From Monosiga brevicollis MX1 (Eukaryota; Opisthokonta; Choanoflagellata; Craspedida; Salpingoecidae), in contig NW_001865046.1 of NCBI RefSeq assembly GCF_000002865.3, positions 860,131-883,123 of the forward strand: a stretch of DNA of 22,993 bases, read 5' to 3'. Under the pieces are notes generated by a model that did no database searches, was not told the origin of the DNA, and was given only the letters and a program-made list of their open reading frames with translations. This document shows positions 1 to 7,356 of this stretch, one piece after another. A program made the translations under genes and the position numbers. Each line of letters starts with the position of its first letter. Position 1 is the stretch's first letter.

Positions 1-126
1 AAAGCACTCGGAAGGGCGGCGGAGATCGGGTGGAGTGGAATGGTGCGTTTGAACATGGCGTTGCTCATTGGAATCCGAGACAAGCATGTTGCAGATTGCA
101 CAAGACACCGGAGAAGGAGTCGCCAT
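1..126 (-). CDS. Partial host gene, possible C2H2 zinc-finger N-terminus
   Basis: An ATG at 124-126 opens a 42-codon frame that runs off the left edge. The peptide contains a CAIC pair followed eleven residues later by HVQTH, which is close to a C2H2 zinc finger (the usual gap is twelve). Directly upstream on the same strand is a pyrimidine-rich tract ending in CAG (132-134). A canonical GTGAGT donor lies at 222-217, so a 91-nt intron in the 5' leader (222 to 132) is likely. The plus strand is also open here and has its own AAG/GTGAGA-like site near 156, so the strand choice rests on the Cys/His pattern. Product and function cannot be named from 42 residues. Confidence 0.35.
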   Translation of the reverse strand, partial: MATPSPVSCAICNMLVSDSNEQRHVQTHHSTPPDLRRPSECF

Positions 127-465
127 AATGGCTGCACGCAAAGAAAAGAAAGGCAAGGTGAGATGGTTCACGCATCAATAAATGGCAGCGCATGCGAGGA
201 ATGAGGAAGGGTGGGGACTCACCGTTGAGGAGAAGGAAAATGCAACGGAAATTGTAACGGAAGAACGAATCTCAACGGTCAAACCATAAGGGATGACACT
301 TGGTACGTGACCGAAGTTGTCTCGATGAACAGGTGAAAAAGTGTCTCCGTTGCGGAGCCGGCCGTATGACAAATTATTGACTTTATTACCATCTGTAACT
401 CCCCGCCCCTTTTCCCTTAGAAAACGGCTTGGCCTTGGTGCTGCCGGCTCTCTGGCTTTGAACTG

Positions 466-525
466 CTCTCTCTCTCTCTCTCTCTCTCCCTCTCCCTCTC
501 TCTCTCTCTCTCCCTCGCTCTCTCT

Positions 526-618
<93 letters not shown>
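466..618. repeat. CT/GA dinucleotide microsatellite
   Basis: About 150 bases of nearly pure CT, broken by CCCTC and CTCGCTC interruptions in the first half (roughly 486-537) and pure in the second half. Read in any frame it gives Ser-Leu or Arg-Glu repeats, which explains the spurious open frames here. Confidence 0.97.
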
Positions 619-623
<5 letters not shown>

Positions 624-826
624 CGTTTTTCCTTTTGTCTTGTCGAGGTTCTGTCGGCGTCGGCGTCGTAAACGGCAGCCCGCCCAGCTTGTCCCGGCAC
701 ACGCCAGGCGCGCCTGCATTCGCCAACCCTCTTTTGCAGCCCAGACGATAGGTTTGTTTTGGCCGCTTGCCATCATTTCCCCGTCTTTCAGCAGTAACCC
801 GAGCCAGCCGCGAACAGATGAAACTG

Positions 827-848
827 CACACACACACACACATACACA
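827..848. repeat. CA dinucleotide microsatellite
   Basis: A short run of CA repeats with one T interruption (CACATACACA). It is typical host intergenic simple sequence. Confidence 0.9.
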
Positions 849-1517
849 CTCAGCATGCGTTGTTTGGTGCCAAAGCTGCCGTGAACGGCAGCCACGGCGC
901 CGAAGACACAGCCCTTGAGCGCGTTGGGCATAGAGGCTGGCATTACGATTGGCTTGATTATACGTTGATGCGTCCCCCCCTTGCTCCAACATCTGCGCGT
1001 TGGCCCCGAGGCGCTCCGGTGTGCGAGTGGTCGTCAGGTTGTTGGTCAACTTGATTTTTCTCTTTTTTCTCAAAGTGGCCCCTGGCACCGGGTCCATGAT
1101 CATCACCTTGACGCCTCTTCACCGCCCCTGGCTTTCGTTTGGCATCGTCTGTTCTGGATCAAATCACACCACACGCGACAAGCGGCTAGTCCAATCAGAG
1201 CCAGGTCCATCCTTGGTCTTGCTCGCCGTTTCTTTCATCGCACATTTCAATGAAAAGCCTTGACACCCGCCCACCCACCATCAGATCAGATCATTCAGAA
1301 GCCCCTCGTGTCTTCTCTTTCCCCTACTTTATCGCGCCAACCGCATTGTCATACTCAACACCTCCCGACTACTTGGCGCCCATCTCACTGCTGGCTTTAC
1401 ATGATTTGATGCTTAGGTCTGCGGCATCAGCACCTCCAGAACGAGTGACCTGAGCGTAGCGTGGCAGATTGGGACCCGCACCTTGCTTAAGGCGGGACGC
1501 ACCCCACACCCTCCACC

Positions 1518-2898
1518 ATGTCGCGCGACGGTGGCTCCGTCATGATGCTGGGCCCCAATTTTCGGGTCGGCAAGAAAATTGGCTCGGGCAACTTTGGAGA
1601 GCTTCGACTTGGCAAAAACCTTTACACCAACGAAGATGTGGCCATCAAACTTGAACCTGCCAACACCCGTGCGCCGCAGCTATACCTCGAGTACCGCTTT
1701 TACCAGCTCTTGGGCCATAGCGTAGGCGTGCCCAAGTGCTACTATTTTGGCTCTTGCGGCAAATACAATGGCCTTGTCCTCGAGCTCCTGGGCCCCAGTC
1801 TGGAAGACCTCTTTGACATGTGTGGCCGACGTTTCAGCCTCAAAACCGTGTGCATGTGTGCCATCCAGCTCATCACGCGCCTAGAATACGTGCACTCCAA
1901 ACACATTGTGTACCGTGACATCAAGCCTGAAAACTTTCTTGTTGGCCGCCGCTCCCTGCATGGTGACTCGACCATCCACATTATCGACTTTGGCCTCTCC
2001 AAGGAGTACATTGACCCCGAAACAAACAAACATATCCCATATCGCGAGCGCAAAAGCCTCACCGGCACCGCCCGCTATATGAGCATCAACACCCACCTTG
2101 GCAAGGAGCAGAGCCGTCGCGATGACCTCGAAGCCTGCGGCCACATGCTCATCTACTTTCTCCGCGGCAGGTGAGAAGCGCGAGGGCCCGCGCACTGCTT
2201 TGTTTTTTAGCCTGACCAATGTACACGCATGCCTTGTGCCAGTTGCCATGTTCCCTGCGCGGTTTTCTTTTTTTCCACTTTGACGCTGCTCGTATACATT
2301 CCTATCCGTCCATACTCACCTGACTTTGACCTGACTTTTCCCGGTTAGTTTGCCGTGGCAAGGCCTCAAGGCTGACAACCTCAAGCAACGGTACCAAATG
2401 ATTGGTGACACCAAGATTCAAACACCCATTGACGTTCTTTGCAAAGGCTTCCCCACCGAAGTGGCCACCTACTTGCGCTACTGCCGCTCCCTTGACTTTT
2501 ACGAGGAGCCCGACTATCCCTACCTGCGCCAACTCTGGTGGGACATTTTCAAGCGCGAGCAATTCAAGGATGATGGTATCTATGACTGGACCAAGCGCGC
2601 GCCCTCAACCAAATCCAAGCCTCTTCTTGATGCCGTGCCGGTAAGATCTCTTGCTGACACACCGCGGAAAGGCAAACTTGGAGCCAGGCTCACGGCCACG
2701 CCTGTAATTCACCGAGCCCTGACCCACGTGTCGTGTTCTGCTTCTCGTCATCAATCATAGCAGGATGGCCTCAACTCGGGGAGCACGCCAGCTCGCCCAC
2801 GCGACACCCAGGGCACTGGTGCTCCGACCAAACAACCTGCTCGGACAGATCCTGAACCCAAAGGCTGCTTCTGCTTTGGCAAGAAGTCGGGAAGATGA
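1518..2898 (+). CDS. Casein kinase 1, gamma-like (three exons)
   Basis: Ser/Thr kinase of the CK1 family. The model joins 1518-2170, 2349-2640 and 2761-2898 and gives 360 residues. Visible motifs are the glycine loop [12 protein letters not shown], the lysine in VAIKLEP, the catalytic loop [12 protein letters not shown], and the CK1-specific [15 protein letters not shown]. The first junction restores the conserved [13 protein letters not shown]. The C-terminus is basic, with closely spaced cysteines (GCFCFGKK) just before the stop. This resembles the palmitoylated tail of CK1 gamma, which anchors the kinase at membranes; that role is inferred. The start has a strong CCACC context. It is a host gene and shows that the viral element lies in nuclear DNA. 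The third exon could begin at 2761 or 2764. Confidence 0.93.
2171..2348 (+). other. Intron 1 of the casein kinase gene
   Basis: GTGAGA donor and TTAG acceptor, 178 nt, phase 2. Removing it rebuilds a Ser codon inside a segment that is invariant in the CK1 family, so the boundaries are firm. Confidence 0.93.
2641..2760 (+). other. Intron 2 of the casein kinase gene
   Basis: GTAAGA donor and CATAG acceptor, 120 nt, phase 0. A second AG three bases later (CAG) is an alternative acceptor that would drop one Gln. The downstream exon keeps the frame to the Cys-rich C-terminus, which supports the call. Confidence 0.8.
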
Positions 2899-4603
2899 TT
2901 GCGCTGTGTGGTCATCACACCTCTTTTTGAGACGCGAGCTTCTTTGTTTGTTTGTCTTATCCCTGCCCAATCATATTTGATTGGCGCTTGCCCTGTGAAC
3001 ACCCTTCCGCTAAAGGCCAAGTGCATGAAAAAGGACGCGTGCCCTTTTTCATGGCGCTTGGCCCCTGCCATGAGGCTGTTTTGGTGAGAAGCTTGGCAGG
3101 GGAGTCAGCGCGCATCCTCATTCTCATTTCGTGTGGTTGTTTTTCTTTGTTGGGTGGGATGTGGCCTTGGCCACGGCCGCAAGGTTTTCTTGCTTATTGT
3201 TGTAGTTTCGAGTCCCAACGCATGCTGCTTTCGTGCCTGCCCTCTTTTTCCGCTTGTAGTTGCCGTCCTTTGCTGTGACGTGGTTGTTGTGAACACGGTG
3301 CCTTCTCGTTCCATTTCTATGCCATCTTGGCCCTTGTTTCGTAGCTTGAATCGGTTGCACCGATCTCCCGTGTCCGTTGTGTTCATGTGCCGTGTGCCTC
3401 TACTTCTGATGGTGTCCGTATCTTGTCATCGCTGTACTCTTTGGCCCTTTTGCCCTTGCCGGCCCTGCTTAACGCAGGCGACGTGGTCATGCTTGGAGCG
3501 GTTCACTCTCGCTGTGTGCTACTGTCCCTACCTGGCCTGTGCCAAGGTTGCTCGGCGGTTTTGCAACCACCATCCTAGCAAAAGCAAGTCTTTGCGCCGA
3601 TAGACACAGCTTGGTACCTGCGCCTATTCCGAGGATCTCCTCTTTATCTTTCTAAATCTAGAGCTTGAAACATTCCATTTTTCTCCTGCCGTGTATGTCA
3701 GTCGAGCTGCTTTGTGCCTCGTAAGGTGATGGGCAAACCTGTCCCTTGCAAAGAGGCAGAAAGGGGCAAAGCCTCGATGGCGCAATGATTGGTACAAACA
3801 CTGCAATCCTTATGCACAGCTTCGCTGAGCCTTGTTCATCAAACGCGTACACACATGCTTTCAAATCGCCAAGACCAACTTGAAAAATCGCTTCGGTCTG
3901 GCATTTTTCTTCTGCCTATCCCGCCAAGAAGACGTAAAACGGATGCTTTCTTCCCGGTGTGGACTCAAGTTTTCAGATATTAAAACATGACCGGCACTAG
4001 CCAAATGCAAATTGCAATCCTCGCGAGCGGAGTTGTTCGGCACAACTGCCAAGCATGAAACCGCTCTTGAGGCGGTTGTGGATCCGCTTGGGGCACGACT
4101 GGGAACTACAATGCAAAGAGACTCAACACTCTCCAAGAGAATATGCGTCAAGATACCATTACCTCCGAGATTCAAGGCAAGCTCACCAGCAATGCCTTTT
4201 TCAAGAGATAACACTCCCCCCACCCGCCCCCACCGATGTTGTTCGGCTAGGGTTAGGGTTGGTCAGAGTAAGTACATGTGTGTGTGAAGGTCGGCCGGGG
4301 TCCCCCCTTCACACACCATGTACCACTATTCTGGTCGACATCGCTTCAGAGCTGAGAGAGTTGGCAAACCCAAGTGCGGCTGCCGACAGAATGATGATCA
4401 CCTGTTTATCGCCTATCAAGGGGACCTCAGACGATCGAGGTGCACAATCATCGTTGGCGTTGGCGTGTTCATCCAAACAACAGCGGAATCAGTACGTTTT
4501 TATTTTTTTGCATCAAATGTGTGTTTGAACCACAAACCCATAAGAAAAATTTCGCTTTGAGAGATTTTTCACAAAAGGTTTTCATCTGACATCTTGGGCG
4601 TAT
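2899..4603. other. Host-like stretch without a firm gene
   Basis: It contains the kinase 3' untranslated region and then T-rich sequence with no coherent reading frame. The one coding hint is a plus-strand frame open from 4071 to a TAA at 4209-4211. Its last residues read as an amphipathic helix (RLNTLQENMRQDTITSEIQ), and an AG acceptor-like site lies at 4070-4071. It could be the last exon of a host gene, but no upstream exon was identified and the family is unknown. A short telomere-like repeat follows at 4248. The change from host to viral DNA falls somewhere between here and the inverted repeat at 5304. Confidence 0.5.
4248..4262 (+). repeat. Short telomere-like TTAGGG repeat
   Basis: Two TTAGGG-type units in a row (CTAGGGTTAGGGTTGG). 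It is too short to be a telomere, so at most it is an interstitial remnant. A small inverted repeat follows (TGTGTGAAGG near 4278 and CCTTCACACA near 4307). Confidence 0.6.
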
Positions 4604-5107
4604 TCACGTGCAAAAGTTGTTTCGCGGATTGATCGCGATCATGTCGTCCTCGCACAACTGCTCGTGGTTGAACATGCTTGGCGTGGCCATTGTCGCGGGC
4701 CTTTTGAGCATTGCCAGTGGCGGATGCGCCATGCTGGGGAGCTTACTCGATAGCAGTTGCTGGGCGTCCTGACTGTTGTTCAAGGATGTAAGAGCATTCA
4801 TCACGTCGGGGTCTTGTAAGATCTGTGTGCCGTTTGGGTCGAACGTATGAGTTTCCAACTGCCGTGCATAAACTCGCAAGATGGCTTGAATCACATTCAT
4901 TTCCAGCAGATCCGTCCAGCCGGCGTTGGGCTTTTTTATCATGGGAAGCATGGCGCCAATGAGTCGAGCTTCTGCAGCAACACGAATCTCGGTGGCTCTG
5001 GCACGCTCTGCCTCTGCAGCCACAATCGCCTCGTTGTTTCTGGCACGCTCTGCCTCTGCAGCCACAATCGTCTCGTTGTTTCTGGCACGCTCTGCCTCTG
5101 TGGCCAT
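4604..5107 (-). CDS. Coiled-coil protein of unknown function
   Basis: A 167-residue frame from the ATG at 5105-5107; the frame upstream of it has no ATG. The N-terminus carries three copies of a 14-residue unit around AEAERARNNE, an Ala/Glu/Arg-rich helix that should form a coiled coil. The matching DNA is a 42-base direct repeat at about 4990-5105. The rest (residues about 50-167) is a mixed, mostly helical sequence with no motif I recognise. The gene points left, away from the inverted repeat at 5304-5498, while the integrase points right from it. It may belong to the viral element, to a second inverted element, or to the host. No function is assigned. Confidence 0.5.
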   Translation of the reverse strand: MATEAERARNNETIVAAEAERARNNEAIVAAEAERARATEIRVAAEARLIGAMLPMIKKPNAGWTDLLEMNVIQAILRVYARQLETHTFDPNGTQILQDPDVMNALTSLNNSQDAQQLLSSKLPSMAHPPLAMLKRPATMATPSMFNHEQLCEDDMIAINPRNNFCT

Positions 5108-5175
5108 TATTCTTTCCAGCTTGCCTTGCCTCTGGAGCAACACTCGCACTTCGGAGTTGAGCAGTGTGTGAACCA

Positions 5176-5222
5176 GGGGGGGGGACCCCCGGTTGGGGTG
5201 GTGGGGGCCCGGGGGGCCCCCC
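5176..5222. repeat. G-run/C-run zone
   Basis: Runs of up to nine G are followed by runs of C (GGGGGGGGACCCCC, then GGGGGCCCGGGGGGCCCCCC). The zone can fold into several hairpins and could form G-quadruplexes. Such runs are also prone to length error in sequencing. Confidence 0.8.
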
Positions 5223-5303
5223 GTAAAAATCTCCGCGAAGAACTCCCTACCACGGTACCTCGCCGAACATTTCCCTGCGAAGATTTCCCTACCACGCAGC
5301 GCA

Positions 5304-5498
5304 GCGCAGATAGTGCAGGGCAACGTCCGACGCAAAGTCTTTGTGAGAAAAACTTTTTCTTTTTTGTCTTCACTCTTATGTATTATATATTATTTTTCGC
5401 GAAAGAATAAGATAATAATAACAAAGGGTAATGACAAAAAAAGAAAAAGTTTTTCTCACAAAGACTTTGCGTCGGCCTCCCCCCTGCACTCTCGGGCC
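5304..5498. repeat. Large inverted repeat, possible viral terminal repeat pair
   Basis: The inner arms are nearly perfect: about 40 bases ending near 5367 (core CGACGCAAAGTCTTTGTGAG) match the complement of bases from about 5434 to 5474, with one A-run length difference. Homology continues outward after a mismatched patch and ends with CCCTGCACT on the right arm (complement at 5311-5319). The centre (about 5368-5433) is AT-rich. Polintons and PLVs end in terminal inverted repeats, so two ends joined head to head would look like this. A plain hairpin origin or a divergent promoter is also possible. Confidence 0.8.
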
Positions 5499-5546
5499 AC
5501 ACTCGGGCGCGCACTCTCGGGCCACACTCGGGCGCGCACTCACGGG
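5486..5546. repeat. 25-base GC-rich tandem repeat
   Basis: Two exact copies of a 25-base unit (GCACTCTCGGGCCACACTCG and the next five bases, GGCGC) at 5486-5510 and 5511-5535, then the start of a third. It sits between the inverted repeat and the integrase, where subterminal repeats of mobile elements are often found. Confidence 0.85.
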
Positions 5547-5643
5547 GGCGGAGCGTCGCCCGCAGACACGTATACTCGCAAATGAGCGGAGCTCATAATA
5601 TATTAGCGATACATATACACTAAATTGATGCTGATGAGTAATA

Positions 5644-6822
5644 ATGACCACACAAGCAAATAGCCTAGCAAATAAGCTACAGGCACAACCCTCGGCGCAC
5701 GCGCGCGCACACACAACATCAACATACGCCCCCGCGGTGACCGGGATCGGCCGCAACGGCGTCCATCAACTTGATTTGTTGGAGTTGCCGAAGGATCCAG
5801 CCACAGGCTCCCGATACGCGCTCACGTTGATTGACCTTGGAAGTCGCGCAGTAGCGGCCGCACCACTCAAGGATAAGACCGCATCAGCTGTTCTAGAGGC
5901 AGTGAAACACATATACGCACACAATGAAGACGGGATCAAGCAACCAAAGCGCGTTGAGATTGATGGTGGAGGTGAATTCTCGGCACTAAAGAATTACCTT
6001 GAGGGCAAGAAGGTCACGGTCCGCGTCGCCCGCTCGGGGCGCCACAGTCAACAACGCGCAGTTGAAAATCTCAACAAGGTCCTCGCGCGCAAAATCATCA
6101 CGCGCCAACTCGACGAGGAGCTCCTAACAGGCGCCGATGCACTCCACTGGGAAAGTGATCTCCCCCGCTTCATCAAGGAAATAAACGACAAATGGAAGCG
6201 CAGTGACGAGGAGTTGAAAGCATTGGTCAAACAGTCCGAGAACGCACCATACATAGACTTACAAGACCCGAGTTTCAAACCGCTCGAGGAAGGCACGCTT
6301 GTGCGCGTCGCCCTCGACCACCCTCAAGACTTACGCGGAAAGCGACTGCCAACCGGCAACACCGCGAGCGGATTTCGCACGGGCGACATTCGGTGGGACC
6401 CCATCGCGCGACGCGTGCAGGCGCTCATCATCAAGCCTGGCCAAAGCACGCGCTACATGATTGAGGGTATCGCAAACGCGAGCTACGCACGCTGGCAGCT
6501 CCAGCTGGTGAGCGTCGACGCCGATGGCGAGCCCGCGGAAGAATATGCGGACGGCCACGAGGTCGTGCGTGGTAACCCGGAAACGTTCATTCCACTCAAA
6601 CTTCATGGTCGCCGCGGAGGCCGAGGCAAGCCCATCGAATACCAGGTCGAGTGGCGCGGCTACAAAAAGCCAGAAGACTTCACGTGGGAGCGTGCCACGG
6701 AACTCAAAAAATCAACTGTCGGCTGGCAACTAATACAGAAGTGGCTGCGGTCGAGCAAATCACACCCCACCGGTGCCGCCGCCAGTGCCACCGCCAGTGC
6801 CGCTACCAGTGCGCCCGAGTAG
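5644..6822 (+). CDS. Polinton-type DDE integrase with chromodomain
   Basis: Retrovirus-like (rve) integrase, 392 residues, which would join the viral DNA ends to host DNA. The catalytic triad is visible: D44 in HQLDLLEL, D107 in VEIDGGGEF and E141 in HSQQRAVENLNK. The second D and the E are 33 residues apart, close to the D-35-E spacing of the family. Residues about 330-368 form a chromodomain (YQVEWRGYKKPEDFTWE), which in Polintons and Ty3-type elements is thought to guide insertion to particular chromatin. The C-terminus is a low-complexity Ala/Ser/Thr tail. The N-terminal HHCC zinc domain is not visible: only about 40 residues precede the core. It may be lost or lie in an unseen upstream exon. 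No reverse transcriptase or gag is nearby, which argues against a retrotransposon. The 3' end overlaps the convergent zinc gene by 63 bases. Confidence 0.9.
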   Translation: MTTQANSLANKLQAQPSAHARAHTTSTYAPAVTGIGRNGVHQLDLLELPKDPATGSRYALTLIDLGSRAVAAAPLKDKTASAVLEAVKHIYAHNEDGIKQPKRVEIDGGGEFSALKNYLEGKKVTVRVARSGRHSQQRAVENLNKVLARKIITRQLDEELLTGADALHWESDLPRFIKEINDKWKRSDEELKALVKQSENAPYIDLQDPSFKPLEEGTLVRVALDHPQDLRGKRLPTGNTASGFRTGDIRWDPIARRVQALIIKPGQSTRYMIEGIANASYARWQLQLVSVDADGEPAEEYADGHEVVRGNPETFIPLKLHGRRGGRGKPIEYQVEWRGYKKPEDFTWERATELKKSTVGWQLIQKWLRSSKSHPTGAAASATASAATSAPE

Positions 6823-7182
6823 GAACGAGATCCGAGATCGGCTACTGGCTTTGCGCTCGGAGCTCTGCGGTGGATGACTTGTCATGCGAGCTTGAGCCGG
6901 CTTGTGAGAACAACTAACACAACGTGGGCGCTCCATTACAGCCGGCGAGCAAGCAGCTTCAAACACGCTCTGGCACGCGCCACAAACGTGCATCGCACGT
7001 AATTTGCTGTGGGTGTAGCACGCATACCAGGGCTTTCGCACACATGCGGTGCATCCGTCGATGCAACACACACGCTCGTCTGGGGCGGGCACATTTTTGT
7101 GCTCAAAACACTTGGAATAAGCGCGCTCGACACCTTCGACAACAAAGGTGCCCGTCGGCAGGTTGCACACACGGCAAGACAT
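6760..7182 (-). CDS. Small Cys-rich zinc-binding protein
   Basis: 140 residues from the ATG at 7180-7182; the nine bases upstream that keep the frame open start with TTG. Cysteine pairs are spaced as in zinc ribbons or treble clefs: CRVC at residues 3-6, C25 with H28, C39/C40, C44/C47, C55 with H58, CGAC at 67-70 and CVSC near 88-91. After residue 95 the protein becomes Ser/Arg-rich and ends in Gly-Thr repeats. That tail is only the antisense of the integrase Ala/Ser tail, so it is probably under weak constraint. Small zinc proteins of unknown role are common in this virus group. It is divergent from the helicase gene, sharing a 174-base AT-rich gap that probably holds both promoters. The exact function is unknown. 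Confidence 0.7.
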   Translation of the reverse strand: MSCRVCNLPTGTFVVEGVERAYSKCFEHKNVPAPDERVCCIDGCTACVRKPWYACYTHSKLRAMHVCGACQSVFEAACSPAVMERPRCVSCSHKPAQARMTSHPPQSSERKASSRSRISFLLGRTGSGTGGGTGGGTGGV

Positions 7183-7356
7183 AGCACACAATGTGAGAAG
7201 AGATAATGAAGCTTCGACCTTTCTTCAAATGAAGTATGATATGCTGACATAATATTTTTTTAAAAAGTTTTGACAGCATGTATACCCAAGTCAATTAAAG
7301 GAGTGCACACCAAGTGTATCCCTCCCCCCTCACGACCTCCGAGTGTAAGAGCAACC
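7183..7356. promoter_or_regulatory. Divergent intergenic gap, probable bidirectional promoter
   Basis: The gap between the start codons of the zinc protein (minus) and the helicase (plus). It contains an AT-rich core at 7230-7268 with ATAATATTTTTTTAAAAAG, suited to TATA-type elements facing either way. No specific factor site can be named. Confidence 0.45.

Larger units (their letters stand above)
127..1517. other. Gene-poor host stretch between two divergent genes
   Basis: It holds the probable leader intron of the left-hand gene (132-222), a long CT microsatellite, a short CA run and the upstream region of the casein kinase gene. The long open frames across the CT tract are products of the simple repeat. 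No convincing coding exon, tRNA or other RNA gene was seen. The last bases before 1518 form a good eukaryotic start context (CCACC before the ATG). Confidence 0.6.
5108..5643. other. Divergent intergenic region with inverted and tandem repeats
   Basis: It separates the leftward coiled-coil gene from the rightward integrase. It contains a G/C homopolymer zone (5176-5222), two near copies of GAAGA..TCCCTACCACG around 5237-5296, a large inverted repeat (5304-5498) with an AT-rich centre and a GC-rich tandem repeat (5486-5546). No protein-coding frame is convincing here. The layout suits either a pair of element ends or a bidirectional control region. Confidence 0.6.

Noticed and set aside
175-1106. 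Long open frames on both strands across 175-1106
   Set aside because: They exist only because the CT microsatellite has no stop codons; the products are Ser-Leu or Arg-Glu repeats.
3105-3603. Open frames on both strands in the T-rich stretch after the kinase
   Set aside because: They have low-complexity composition, no motif and no splice-supported model; best read as non-coding.
4248-4262. Chromosome end or healed telomere
   Set aside because: Only about two TTAGGG units are present and ordinary sequence continues on both sides.
5644-6822. Ty3-type LTR retrotransposon integrase
   Set aside because: No reverse transcriptase, RNase H, gag or LTR is present, and the following genes are a DNA virus set.
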